NCBI GenBank assembly: GCA_044220725.1
Contig: JBGAQN010000009.1
Location: 1 to 40,685 of the forward strand
DNA length: 40,685 nt
DNA from: Phosphoribacter sp044220725
GTDB taxonomy: Bacteria > Actinomycetota > Actinomycetes > Actinomycetales > Dermatophilaceae
Reading direction: 5' to 3'
Numbering within the stretch: position 1 is the stretch's first letter; the number at the start of each line of letters is the position of its first letter. Shown here piece by piece: positions 1 to 8,068 of the stretch. A program made the position numbers and the translations under genes. Below the pieces are notes generated by a model. That model saw nothing but the letters and a program-made list of their open reading frames with translations, was not told where the DNA came from and searched no databases.

Positions 1-1598
1 GCATTGGAGCTCACCCGCTTGACCAGATATGGGGTGGCCCGACGGCCCTGTGCGGCGATCGAGGCGTAGGCGTTGGCCATGTCCAGGACGCGGGGCGACG
101 CCGTGCCCAGCGTGTTGGTGGGGTCAACCCCGAGGCCGGGAGTGGATTCCGGTATGCCGGCCGCGATCGCCGCCGACTTCGTCGCCGCCGGGCCGACCTG
201 GAGGTTGAGACGCACGAAGGCCGTGTTGATCGACGACGCGGTCGCCTTGCGCAGATCGACGGTCCCGAAGGATCGGCCACCGATATTGCGCACCGTGTTG
301 TTGCCCAGCGCCGGGTCTTTGAGAGGGCTGTTGCCGTCGATGAGGGTCTTGGTGGAGATTCCTTGCTGCAGGGCAGCAATCAGAGTGAAGGGTTTGAAGT
401 TCGACCCACCCTGGATGACGGCATCGGTGGCCGCGGAGAATTGCCTGGCCTGGTAGTCGGCACCGCCGTAGAGCGCCACGATCGCGCCGTCGTTAGGGCG
501 GACTGCGGCCAGACCGGCATACACGTCCTTGACGTCGCCGGTCTTGGGGAACTGCGCGGCGACGGCCTCCTGGGCCGCTTTCTGGGCCTTGGCGTTGATC
601 GTCGTGGTGATCCGTAACCCGCCACGGTCGATGTCGTCGTCGGTCAATTTGAGCTTGCCCACGAGGTCCTTGCGAACGGCCGCCACGATGTATCCGGTGG
701 GGCCAGACAACGCTCGTGAGGGGGCCTTCGCGGCAATAGTCGGCAGCCCGGTCAGCGGGGCACGATCAGCGGCACTGAGCCACCCCATGGTCACCATGCC
801 ATCCAAGACGTAGTCGACCCGTTTGGTGAGATTGGCTCGTTGTTTGTCGCCCAAGGCCGGGTCGAACAAACTCGGGGCGTTCATCACACTGGCCAGCACC
901 GCTGCCTCGGCGACGGTGATCTGGCTGACGTCCTTGCCGAAGTAGGCCTTGGCCGCGGTCTTGATGCCGTAGGCGCCTCGACCGAAGTAGATGGTGTTGA
1001 GGTAGCCCTCGAGGATCTGGTCCTTGCTCAGGTCGCGGTCGATCTTGATGGAGATGACCATCTCGCGCAGCTTGCGGTCCAGGGTCCGATCCTGAGTGAG
1101 GAAGTAGTTCTTGACGTATTGCTGGGTGATTGTCGAGCCGCCACCCTGGATGTCACTGCCTCGCACCGCTTGCCACACCGAGCGGGCAATGCCACTCGGT
1201 GAAATGCCGCTGTTGGTGTAAAAGTCCCGGTCCTCGGCGGCGATGACGGCCTGCTGGACGTGCTTGGGGATGCTCGACAGCGGCAGCGGCTCGCGGTCGA
1301 GTTCGGCGATCCGGGCCATCTCGGTCGTGCCGTCGTCGTAATAGACGATCGAGGTCTGCGCCTCGGCCAGCTCGTTGGCCACGTCGGGAACGCGAATCGT
1401 CGCAAATGCGGCGACGACGACGACGACCCCGAGGGCGACGGCAAGGGCGCCCGCCCAGAGGACGCGCTTGATCCAGGTCCGGCCGGGCGCTCGCCACCAC
1501 GATCGCTTGCCCTGGCCGCCTTCCAGCGCACGCGCCTCGGCCCGGGTTGGTGAGGCGCTCGCTCGGTGGGGCCGAACAGGCGTCCGATCATTGCTCAC
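1..1598 (-). CDS. Class A penicillin-binding protein (transglycosylase/transpeptidase), 3' end outside window
   Basis: Bifunctional peptidoglycan synthase, here the first ~532 residues. Reading the minus strand from a GTG at 1598 (GGAAGG about 10 nt upstream) gives a basic cytoplasmic N-terminus, one membrane anchor (VLWAGALAVALGVVVVVAAF), then a family 51 glycosyltransferase domain with EDRDFY near residue 122 and GGSTITQQYVKNYF. The penicillin-binding domain follows, with SNFK as the SxxK active-site motif near residue 398 and SIN as SxN. The frame is open to the window edge, so the KTG box and any C-terminal extension are not visible. It diverges from the zinc-ribbon genes. The family and both active sites are clear; the exact PBP1 subtype is not assigned. 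Confidence 0.93.
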   Translation of the reverse strand, partial: MSNDRTPVRPHRASASPTRAEARALEGGQGKRSWWRAPGRTWIKRVLWAGALAVALGVVVVVAAFATIRVPDVANELAEAQTSIVYYDDGTTEMARIAELDREPLPLSSIPKHVQQAVIAAEDRDFYTNSGISPSGIARSVWQAVRGSDIQGGGSTITQQYVKNYFLTQDRTLDRKLREMVISIKIDRDLSKDQILEGYLNTIYFGRGAYGIKTAAKAYFGKDVSQITVAEAAVLASVMNAPSLFDPALGDKQRANLTKRVDYVLDGMVTMGWLSAADRAPLTGLPTIAAKAPSRALSGPTGYIVAAVRKDLVGKLKLTDDDIDRGGLRITTTINAKAQKAAQEAVAAQFPKTGDVKDVYAGLAAVRPNDGAIVALYGGADYQARQFSAATDAVIQGGSNFKPFTLIAALQQGISTKTLIDGNSPLKDPALGNNTVRNIGGRSFGTVDLRKATASSINTAFVRLNLQVGPAATKSAAIAAGIPESTPGLGVDPTNTLGTASPRVLDMANAYASIAAQGRRATPYLVKRVSSN

Positions 1599-1942
1599 GG
1601 GGTTGCCTTCCGCTGTTCGGGCCAGGAGCGGGGCCCGTCACGGCCCGCCGGAGTTTCCAGTATGAACACGTATGCCGCGTGCCGCCGAATCGGACACTGA
1701 CCCGCGTGGTCGCGTGCTTCGCTTCGGTCCTGGCACGCGGTGGGTCGACCGGATGTGCCTGGACAGGACCTGGTGCTGGGTGGGGCGTTGTGCTCGGGTG
1801 GCACCAATCGGTGCAGGTCCCGCTGCCGGCCCGACGCCTCAGTGCGACCACACAAATGGCCGTGAGATATCGTCGTCCGGGGATTTCCGGCTCTTCATAC
1901 CTGGGGGTGAGGGGTCCCATTCGATACCACTGGGGAGGCACC
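1599..1942. other. Divergent intergenic region between PBP and zinc-ribbon gene 1
   Basis: This 344-bp stretch must hold the promoters of both flanking genes. It carries one copy of the over-represented octamer GTATGCCG at 1670-1677. I see no convincing -35/-10 pair and no RNA gene. The reading frame of the downstream gene stays open upstream of 1943, but that part lacks family features and a ribosome binding site. Confidence 0.5.
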
Positions 1943-2875
1943 ATGTCCGAGGCCACCTGCTCTCTGTGCAGGGCACCGATGACTCCGACGGATCGCTTTT
2001 GCACGACGTGTGGAGGGGCCGGAGGAATCCACCAACCCGTCGGTGTCGCTGGGCCGTCCTATTCCCCGCCGATCGCTTCGACTGCGCCGCTATCGACACC
2101 CACGGCAGCACCGGCCGTGCCGACTCCGGGGATCGACTTCACTCCGACAAACGCACCGGCACCGGCACTGACCGACCCGCAGCGGGTGATGCTCGCTCAG
2201 GGTGAGGAGGTCAAGAAGATCCATGAGATTGGTCGGATTCAACGGGGCAGTGGTTGGCTTGAGGGCACCCTGGTGATCACCGATGTCCGGATTCTCTTTC
2301 ACGCCCGAGCCAAGAACTTCCTCAACCAGTCAACCATCAACCGCGAGATCTACCTTGCCGACGTTCGGGGGGTGGGCTTGACCGTCCGGAAGGGAATGCA
2401 CCCGCTTGCGCTCGTCTCCCTCATCCTCGGCACCTTGATCGGGTTGATGGTTGCTTCGTCAGTGGGGGCGGTCATCTCGCTCGGGGCCGCGCTGAGCAGC
2501 TTAGGCAGTAGCAGAAGCACCAGCTCGCCGCTCTCTCTGGCTCCGTTGATCCTGTCGATGATCGTGCTCGTCCTTGCCGTCGGGTGGGGATACCAGCGCT
2601 CTAAAGCGACGGCGGTTGGCCTGGACATCTTCTCTCACGACGTCGACGCCTCACCGATCTCATTTTCCGGCCAGGTCGGCAGATCCTTCGGTCTGGGCAC
2701 GATGATCCTCGGCGTTCTCGGTGCCCCCTTGCTCATCGTCCTGGAATGGCTCGGCGTCTATGACGCCTCCGATGCGGCTCTGGCCGCCGACCTCGATCGG
2801 ACTAGGGCGCTTTACAACGAGATCGGAGCGCTGATCCTTGATCTGCAGCGTGTGGGCGCTCAGGCCGGCCGATAA
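1943..2875 (+). CDS. Zinc-ribbon membrane protein with PH-like domain (zinc-ribbon paralogue 1)
   Basis: A 310-residue protein of unknown function. The N-terminus has a zinc ribbon, C6-x2-C9 and C20-x2-C23, followed by a Pro/Ala/Thr-rich linker to about residue 75. Next comes a beta-rich segment (GTLVITDVRILFHARAK) that looks like the first half of a bacterial PH/GRAM-type domain. Two hydrophobic helices near 156-181 and 195-213 appear to be inserted before the second half (TAVGLDIFSHD), and another hydrophobic stretch plus a C-terminal helix follow. ATG 1943 is chosen because GGGGAGG lies just upstream and the cysteines follow at once. It heads a run of three genes that share the same N-terminal layout. 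The PH assignment is by pattern only. Confidence 0.8.
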   Translation: MSEATCSLCRAPMTPTDRFCTTCGGAGGIHQPVGVAGPSYSPPIASTAPLSTPTAAPAVPTPGIDFTPTNAPAPALTDPQRVMLAQGEEVKKIHEIGRIQRGSGWLEGTLVITDVRILFHARAKNFLNQSTINREIYLADVRGVGLTVRKGMHPLALVSLILGTLIGLMVASSVGAVISLGAALSSLGSSRSTSSPLSLAPLILSMIVLVLAVGWGYQRSKATAVGLDIFSHDVDASPISFSGQVGRSFGLGTMILGVLGAPLLIVLEWLGVYDASDAALAADLDRTRALYNEIGALILDLQRVGAQAGR

Positions 2876-2986
2876 CGCGATGGGGATCCAGCCCCGGCTC
2901 GGTGTCGAGCGAGAGGATGGAGCCACCCGACCCAGCGTGGCAAATGCGCCACGGCCGAACTCTCGCGCTCGACGAAAGGGAGCTGA

Positions 2987-3916
2987 ATGACCTCCTTCTG
3001 CGGTCACTGCGGCAGTCCGGCACGTGCCGAGGACCGGCATTGCGGACAGTGCGGGCGGCTCCTTGTCGATGGCCCGGTCTGGTCCGAACAGACGGTGATC
3101 CGAACCTCGCTGCCCCTGTCCGAACAGACCCTGATCCGAACCTCGTTGCCCCCGCTGGGCGAGCCGGCCCCGCCGTCGTTCGTTCCGCCGTCTACGCCGG
3201 CCCCTCCTGGCGAGTCCGGGATGGCCCGGGACACTCGGCGTCGCACGGTGTGGCTCATCTCCCTCGTCGCGGGTCTCCTTCTTGCGGCCGTCGTCCTCGG
3301 AGTCGTCCTCCTGGCCCGCCGCGCCCCAGGCTCAGCGGACCTCGCCGCAACAGCACCGGCGACGGTATTCCGGACGGTGGTGGCGCCGGTCACCGGTCCG
3401 GTTGCACCACCGAACCCCGGGCCGACACCGAGTGCCGTCACACCGGCACCGACGACCGTTGCTTCGCCGAGCGTCACGAGCCCCAACGTCGATCCGGACG
3501 CGGCCGCGCGGCTGGCGCTGGCCGAACGTCGACGAGAGTCACTGCTCGGGTTCAGCCCGCGCGACCAATGGATCGTCCAGCTGGCCAGTAAATGGCACGG
3601 GATCCAGGACCTCAACCAGGTCTCCGCCTCGGGGACGAACACCTTCACCGTGCAGGACATCCTCGCCGAACACCAGGCATTGCAGGACAGGTTCGGCAGC
3701 AGCATCCGACTGCTCGCCTCGACGGACCTGGGCAAGCAAGGCGCCTACCCGGGCAAGCCGTCCGGTGAGGCCCTGTGGGTGACGATCTTCGACCCCGGTA
3801 GTTTTGGTTCGAAGGACGCGGCGACCGTCTGGTGCACCCGGCAATTCCCGTCGCTGAGCGCCGACGCCCTCAAGAATGTCTGCTACCCCAAGCAAGCCAC
3901 GGCCCCACACCTGTAG
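2987..3916 (+). CDS. Zinc-ribbon single-pass membrane protein (zinc-ribbon paralogue 2)
   Basis: A 309-residue protein of unknown function. It starts with a zinc ribbon (C5-x2-C8, C19-x2-C22), then a linker with two copies of a 12-residue repeat (SEQTVIRTSLPL, then SEQTLIRTSLPP). One membrane helix lies near residues 88-110 (LISLVAGLLLAAVVLGVVLL), then a Pro/Thr-rich stalk and an outer domain of about 130 residues. Topology inferred: zinc ribbon inside, C-terminus outside. AAGGGAG lies just before ATG 2987. The gene is 111 bp after paralogue 1 and 48 bp before paralogue 3, so they may share a transcript. The outer domain contains two cysteines (WCTRQF, NVCYP), which could pair; I do not recognise it. 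Confidence 0.8.
   Translation: MTSFCGHCGSPARAEDRHCGQCGRLLVDGPVWSEQTVIRTSLPLSEQTLIRTSLPPLGEPAPPSFVPPSTPAPPGESGMARDTRRRTVWLISLVAGLLLAAVVLGVVLLARRAPGSADLAATAPATVFRTVVAPVTGPVAPPNPGPTPSAVTPAPTTVASPSVTSPNVDPDAAARLALAERRRESLLGFSPRDQWIVQLASKWHGIQDLNQVSASGTNTFTVQDILAEHQALQDRFGSSIRLLASTDLGKQGAYPGKPSGEALWVTIFDPGSFGSKDAATVWCTRQFPSLSADALKNVCYPKQATAPHL
3083..3154 (+). repeat. Two 36-bp in-frame tandem repeats in the linker of zinc-ribbon paralogue 2
   Basis: Copies at 3083-3118 and 3119-3154 differ at only a few bases and encode the 12-residue unit SEQT(V/L)IRTSLP(L/P). They lie between the zinc ribbon and the membrane helix, so they probably only lengthen the linker. Confidence 0.85.
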
Positions 3917-3964
3917 TCCACACCCGTCGGCCGAGGGAGGCCTGACGGAAGCGAGGAGTCCACG

Positions 3965-4759
3965 ATGTCGAGCTTTTGTGGGCAGTGCGGAAGGGCACTG
4001 TCCGTCTCTCAGCGCCACTGTGGGCAGTGTGGGGCCATGGTGCCCGCCAGCAGCGGGCACCTCATCGAGTCCGTTCCCCTGCTTGAGCCAGACGATCTGC
4101 ACACCACGGTGCGCCGGGCGCAGGTCTGGGCTGAGTCTGCCGACACCGGTGGCCCCGCGGCATACGGCGTCGAGCAGCCGATCCCCGAGGTCGCGGCGGG
4201 CGGCCCCGCCGTTTCCCACCAGCGCCTGGCCCCGTGGATGCTGCCCGTGGCCATCACCGCGCTCATCGCCGTAGCGCTCCTCGGCTGGTTTGCGTGGCGT
4301 GCCACGACCCCATCCGGTGTCGCGCCGAGCGCCGGAAAGGCCGCCCAGGTGACCGTCACCGCGACGGTGACCGCCGCCCCGGTGGCCGAGTCGGCAGCGG
4401 CTCCCATGCCCCTGACTCCGCCGCCCGCGGCCGTCCAGCCATCGACCGTTGCCGTGCCCATGATTCCGAGTTACCCGGGGGTTCAGATCCCAGCCGGCGG
4501 CCAGGTGTGCGGGAATCTCGGGGCTGGTCCGTATGCCTACACGGCGACGGGCAATGAATCGACGAGTTGCCCCTTCGCCGTCAATGTCCAGACGGCTTAT
4601 ATCGCAGCGGGAGGGAACGGCCGGCCTGTCGTCATCAATGCCTACAGCCCGGTGACCAACAAGGCCTACGCCATGTCGTGCAGTGGCGACCAGCCCGCGG
4701 TGTGCACCGGTGGCGTCGCCGCGATCATCCTCCTGTTCGGTGGTCAGCCGACTCTCTAG
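3965..4759 (+). CDS. Zinc-ribbon single-pass membrane protein (zinc-ribbon paralogue 3)
   Basis: A 264-residue protein with an N-terminal zinc ribbon (C5-x2-C8, C19-x2-C22), one membrane helix near residues 90-110 (LPVAITALIAVALLGWFAW), a Thr/Ala/Pro stalk and a C-terminal outer domain. That domain has the pattern SCPFA...AYSPVTNKAYAMSC...CTGG, which I recognise as a small presumably disulfide-bonded domain on actinobacterial secreted proteins and kinases; its ligand is unknown to me. The first residues (SFCGQCGRAL...RHCGQCG) closely match those of paralogue 2, so these arose by duplication. The ATG follows GGAAGCGAGGAG. The next gene is a PadR regulator, 217 bp downstream. Confidence 0.82.
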   Translation: MSSFCGQCGRALSVSQRHCGQCGAMVPASSGHLIESVPLLEPDDLHTTVRRAQVWAESADTGGPAAYGVEQPIPEVAAGGPAVSHQRLAPWMLPVAITALIAVALLGWFAWRATTPSGVAPSAGKAAQVTVTATVTAAPVAESAAAPMPLTPPPAAVQPSTVAVPMIPSYPGVQIPAGGQVCGNLGAGPYAYTATGNESTSCPFAVNVQTAYIAAGGNGRPVVINAYSPVTNKAYAMSCSGDQPAVCTGGVAAIILLFGGQPTL

Positions 4760-4815
4760 CCGTACGGCGTGGAGACCGGGCGAGACCGCGTCTGCGACAC
4801 GCGACACATCGCCAT

Positions 4816-4848
4816 GATGTATCGGGTCGATATATCTGGTGCTACAGT
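4816..4848 (+). promoter_or_regulatory. Candidate operator and promoter of the padR gene
   Basis: A near-perfect palindrome, GATGTATCG-GGT-CGATATATC (4816-4836, arms matching at 8 of 9 positions), is followed by a -10-like TACAGT at 4843-4848. The palindrome would cover the -35 area. AT-rich dyads of this size are typical PadR-family operators, so autoregulation is a reasonable inference. The leader to the GTG start would be about 120 nt and includes one CGGCATAC octamer at 4930-4937. Confidence 0.5.
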
Positions 4849-4976
4849 CCTGCCTGTCGTCGACGCACGCGCGTAACCACTCGAAGGTGCGGCGAACGGC
4901 AGCCGGGGTTTCACGAGAACCCAGGCACACGGCATACCGGATCAACGGACCGGACCACAGGCGGAGGTGACTGACG

Positions 4977-5558
4977 GTGTCTCGTAGGGGTGAGTTGCTC
5001 GAGTTCGCCGTCCTCGGGTTGCTGCACGAGAGCCCGATGCACGGCTACGAGCTGCGCAAGCGGCTCAACACCGCCCTGGGGGCCTTCCGCGCGCTGTCGT
5101 ATGGCTCGCTCTACCCGTGCCTGCGCGATCTGCTGGGCAAGGGCTGGATCTTCGAGGCGTCGGGTGGCGGCTCGGATGTGCTGTCCGGAAGTCGGCGGGC
5201 GCGGATCGTCTACGAGTTGACCGCCGATGGCAAGGAACGGTTCCAAGACCTGACCGAGTCGGCGGGGCCGGCCGCGTGGGATGACGAGGAGTTCGACGTC
5301 CACTTCGCGTTCTTCGCCCGGACCAAGGCCGACGTTCGGCTGCGGATCCTCGAAGGTCGACGGTCGCGGCTTGAGGAACGACTCGCGAACATCCGCGTCG
5401 CCTCGGCGCGCAACCGGGAGCGAATGGATTTGTACACCTCGGCGCTGCAACGGCACGGGGAGGAGTCCGCGGAGCGCGAGGTCCGTTGGCTCGAAGAGCT
5501 CATCACTGCCGAACGACGGGGGATCGCTGTCCCCCTCACCACGAACCCCCCTGCCTGA
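4977..5558 (+). CDS. PadR-family transcriptional regulator
   Basis: A 193-residue winged-helix regulator. Residues 1-75 carry the PadR fold (LEFAVLGLLHESPMHGYELRKRL, then SLYPCLRDLLGKGWI), with a wing around 85-95. The C-terminal half (about 105-180) is a charged helical region that normally gives dimerisation and effector sensing. The GTG at 4977 follows GGAGG at 4963-4967. The gene lies 33 bp upstream of inositol-3-phosphate synthase, an arrangement I know from many actinobacteria, so it probably regulates that gene and itself through the palindrome at 4816-4836. The effector is not known. Confidence 0.93.
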   Translation: MSRRGELLEFAVLGLLHESPMHGYELRKRLNTALGAFRALSYGSLYPCLRDLLGKGWIFEASGGGSDVLSGSRRARIVYELTADGKERFQDLTESAGPAAWDDEEFDVHFAFFARTKADVRLRILEGRRSRLEERLANIRVASARNRERMDLYTSALQRHGEESAEREVRWLEELITAERRGIAVPLTTNPPA

Positions 5559-5591
5559 CCCGGCCGGGGACATCACACAAGGAGAACCCTC

Positions 5592-6683
5592 ATGGGATCG
5601 GTGCGCGTCGCCATCGTCGGCGTCGGCAACTGCGCGAGCTCGCTCGTGCAAGGCGTGGAGTACTACCGCAACGCGGACGCCTCGGCTGTCGTGCCGGGTC
5701 TCATGCACGTGCAGTTCGGTCCTTATCACGTGAGTGACGTGCAGTTCGTCGCCGCGTTCGACGTCGACGACATGAAGGTCGGCAAGGACCTGTCCGAGGC
5801 GATCAACGCCTCGCAGAACAACACGATCAAGATTTGCGACGTGCCGACCCTCGGGGTCGAGGTCCAGCGGGGCCACACCCTCGACGGGCTGGGCAAGTAC
5901 TACCGGATGACCATCGACGAGTCGGCGGCTGAGCCGGTCGACGTCGTCGCGGCGCTGAAGGCCGCCGAGGCCGACGTCCTCGTGTCCTACCTGCCGGTGG
6001 GTTCGGAGGCGGCCGACAAGTTCTACGCGCAGTGCGCGATCGACGCGGGCGTGGCGTTCGTCAACGCGCTGCCGGTGTTCATCGCCAGCGACCCCGAGTG
6101 GGCGGCGAAGTTCGAGCAGGCTGGTGTGCCGATCATCGGTGACGACATCAAGAGCCAGGTCGGCGCGACGATCACCCACCGGGTGATGGCCAAGTTGTTC
6201 GAGGACCGTGGCGTCACGCTGGACCGCACCTACCAGCTCAACGTCGGCGGCAACATGGACTTCAAGAACATGCTCGAGCGTGAGCGGCTGGAGTCCAAGA
6301 AGGTCTCCAAGACCCAGTCGGTGACCTCGAACCTCACCGGCGAATTGGCCGGGAAGACCGCCGACCGCAACGTGCACATCGGCCCGTCGGATTACGTCGC
6401 CTGGCTGGACGACCGCAAGTGGGCGTACGTCCGCTTGGAGGGTCGCGCGTTCGGTGACGTGCCGCTCAACCTGGAGTACAAGCTCGAGGTCTGGGACTCC
6501 CCCAACTCGGCCGGCATCATCATCGACGCCATCCGTGCGGCGAAGATCGCCAAGGACCGTGGCATCGGTGGGCCGCTGATCTCGGCGTCGTCCTACCTGA
6601 TGAAGTCCCCGCCCGTGCAGCGCGAGGACAACGAGGGTCGGGCCAAGCTCGAGGCCTTCATCGCCGGGGCCGAGGAGCGCTGA
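5592..6683 (+). CDS. ino1: Inositol-3-phosphate synthase
   Basis: Converts glucose 6-phosphate to 1L-myo-inositol 1-phosphate with NAD+ as internal cofactor, the first step toward mycothiol and phosphatidylinositol lipids. The 363-residue length matches actinobacterial enzymes. The N-terminus carries a Rossmann-type nucleotide-binding loop (VAIVGVGNCASSL). Conserved stretches of the family are visible, including GDDIKSQVGATITHR, the LNVGGNMDF region and LEYKLEVWDSPNSAG. AAGGAG precedes ATG 5592. It follows padR closely and is probably co-transcribed with it. Hairpins downstream at 6734-6770 and 6823-6849 could end the transcript. Assignment is firm. Confidence 0.97.
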   Translation: MGSVRVAIVGVGNCASSLVQGVEYYRNADASAVVPGLMHVQFGPYHVSDVQFVAAFDVDDMKVGKDLSEAINASQNNTIKICDVPTLGVEVQRGHTLDGLGKYYRMTIDESAAEPVDVVAALKAAEADVLVSYLPVGSEAADKFYAQCAIDAGVAFVNALPVFIASDPEWAAKFEQAGVPIIGDDIKSQVGATITHRVMAKLFEDRGVTLDRTYQLNVGGNMDFKNMLERERLESKKVSKTQSVTSNLTGELAGKTADRNVHIGPSDYVAWLDDRKWAYVRLEGRAFGDVPLNLEYKLEVWDSPNSAGIIIDAIRAAKIAKDRGIGGPLISASSYLMKSPPVQREDNEGRAKLEAFIAGAEER

Positions 6684-6733
6684 CGATCTAGCGGGTGAGG
6701 GACGAGCCCGCGCTGAGAAGGCGCAAGGCATTG

Positions 6734-6770
6734 TGTGGCTCCACCACCCCCTCAGGGAGATGGGGCCACA
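6734..6770. terminator. Hairpin downstream of ino1 (first)
   Basis: Arms TGTGGCTCC (6734-6742) and GGGGCCACA (6762-6770) pair over 9 bp with one G-T wobble. A short T-rich run (GTCTTTC) follows on the plus strand. A likely intrinsic terminator for the padR-ino1 transcript. Confidence 0.5.
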
Positions 6771-6822
6771 CGGTCTTTCGGCCGAGGGCGGAGCCATCAT
6801 CTCGGGGGTGCCACGCGCTGAG

Positions 6823-6849
6823 GCCCTGACCACCCACAGTGGTCAGTGC
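6823..6849. terminator. Hairpin downstream of ino1 (second)
   Basis: Arms GCCCTGACCAC (6823-6833) and GTGGTCAGTGC (6839-6849) pair at 10 of 11 positions around the loop CCACA. There is no T-tract, which is common for actinobacterial terminators. It could act on either strand. Confidence 0.6.
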
Positions 6850-6920
6850 CTCAGTCGTTGCGCCCCCACGCGCCGTGGGCCTCGTTGACGTCGCGTTGCC
6901 ACGGCCTCCTCGACAGCGAT

Positions 6921-6954
6921 GAGGCGCTGCTCATCGCAAACGGAGCAGTGCCTC
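6921..6954. terminator. Hairpin downstream of the PP2C gene
   Basis: Arms GAGGCGCTGCTC (6921-6932) and GAGCAGTGCCTC (6943-6954) pair over 12 bp with one G-T wobble around a 10-nt loop. It lies about 125 bp past the stop of the minus-strand phosphatase gene and probably blocks read-through from that side. Confidence 0.5.
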
Positions 6955-7080
6955 GGCGGCCGGCATCCCTGAGCACCATGTGGTCACACACCACCCGTCC
7001 GGCATGTCGCACGCGCCCTGCCCTGGCCGTGGGCAAATGACGCACTCTCCTTCAGCGCGCCCGTCGTCGCCCGCACGCGA

Positions 7081-7818
7081 TCAGTCGCCCGCTTCGACGA
7101 CGATGACCGTGACGTTGTCACGCCCGCCGTTGGCGACGGCCGCGTCGACGAGCGCCTGCGCCGTCGCCTGCACGTCGGCAGCCTCGCCCAGCAGCTCGGC
7201 GATCTGCGCGTCGAGCACCTCGTTGGTCAACCCGTCCGAACAGACGACGAGCCGCTCGCCGGCGACGACCGGCAGCACCCACGTGTCAGCCACCGGCAAC
7301 CGATCGCGCCCCAGCGACCGAGTGACGGTGTGCCGCAACGGATGCACCCGGGCCTCCGCCTCGGTGAGGTAGCCCAGGTCCACCATCTCCTGCACCTCCG
7401 AGTGGTCCACGGTGACCTGGGTCAGTGCGCCCGCGGCATACCGATAGACGCGCGAGTCGCCGAGGTTGACGATCGTCCACGCGCGCTCCCCGTCCTGCCC
7501 CCTGACCAGCGCGGCTCCTGTCAGGGTCGTCGCCATCCCCCATGTGCGCGGGTCGCGCAAGCCGGCCTGGAGGATCCGACGGTTGGCTTCCGCGAGCTGG
7601 CCCACCACGACGTCCACCGTGAGGTCGGTGCGATCGGCGAGCTCCCCCAAGGTCGACGCCGCGATCGCGCTGGCCACCTCGCCGGCCGCGTGGCCGCCCA
7701 TCCCATCGGCGACGACGAAGATCGCCCCGCGGGCGAACGCGGAGTCCTCGTTGTGTTCGCGGACCCGGCCCACATGGGTGGCGATACCGGCGTGCACTAA
7801 TCCGTTCCCCTCATTCAT
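7081..7818 (-). CDS. PP2C-family serine/threonine protein phosphatase
   Basis: A 245-residue metal-dependent phosphatase (PstP/PrpC type, catalytic domain only). The metal-binding motifs are intact: NEDS at residues 23-26, VADGMGGH around 36-43, GMATTL, NLGDSRVYR, CSDGLTNEV and the terminal GGRDNVTVIVV. There is no membrane helix, so it is cytosolic. It diverges from the FHA-containing type VII ATPase with 246 bp between the starts. FHA domains bind phosphothreonine, so the inferred role is to reverse phosphorylation that controls the secretion motor. No kinase gene with intact catalytic residues lies in the window. Confidence 0.95.
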   Translation of the reverse strand: MNEGNGLVHAGIATHVGRVREHNEDSAFARGAIFVVADGMGGHAAGEVASAIAASTLGELADRTDLTVDVVVGQLAEANRRILQAGLRDPRTWGMATTLTGAALVRGQDGERAWTIVNLGDSRVYRYAAGALTQVTVDHSEVQEMVDLGYLTEAEARVHPLRHTVTRSLGRDRLPVADTWVLPVVAGERLVVCSDGLTNEVLDAQIAELLGEAADVQATAQALVDAAVANGGRDNVTVIVVEAGD

Positions 7819-8041
7819 CGCTCGTCACCTCCCGCTCTGCGTCGGTTCGTCCGTCAGGGTATGCCGTCCGCCTGGGTGGCGTGTAGTCGCTTCCCCTGAG
7901 GACCTGCGCTGTTGCAGCGAGGAGCGGTCAGCCCAGATGCTCCCCTCTGCATCGGAGAAGGAAGACCGGTCCAGAACTCGTGTGTCCCCTGTAATGGTGA
8001 CGCGCGGATCACTTAGGGTCACGCATAAGGTCGGAGCGCAC

Positions 8042-8068
8042 ATGCGACTCAAGGAGGAAATGGGATGA
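8042..8068 (+). other. Possible 8-codon leader peptide overlapping the EccC start
   Basis: ATG 8042 opens an 8-codon frame, MRLKEEMG, with CGGAG at 8032-8036 upstream. Its stop TGA overlaps the ATG of the next gene (ATGA at 8065-8068). Its first four residues repeat those of the downstream protein (MRLK). The AAGGAGG that serves eccC lies inside this frame. It may permit translational coupling, or be a relic of a small duplication of the start site. Confidence 0.3.

Larger units (their letters stand above)
6684..7080. other. Convergent intergenic region between ino1 and PP2C
   Basis: A 397-bp gap between two convergent genes. It contains three hairpin-forming inverted repeats (listed separately) and no protein that looks real. 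The short frames here on both strands have no ribosome binding site and no family features. Confidence 0.6.

Noticed and set aside
1028..1591. Apparent frameshift in the PBP gene, because two other minus-strand frames are open here
   Set aside because: The third frame from GTG 1598 runs continuously through glycosyltransferase and transpeptidase motifs, so the gene is intact within the window.
1547..1942. N-terminal extension of zinc-ribbon paralogue 1
   Set aside because: The strong ribosome site and zinc ribbon at 1943 fix the start; the upstream sequence overlaps the start of the divergent PBP gene.
6846..7045. Two overlapping 64-residue frames, one on each strand
   Set aside because: No ribosome sites or family features, and the region contains a terminator hairpin.
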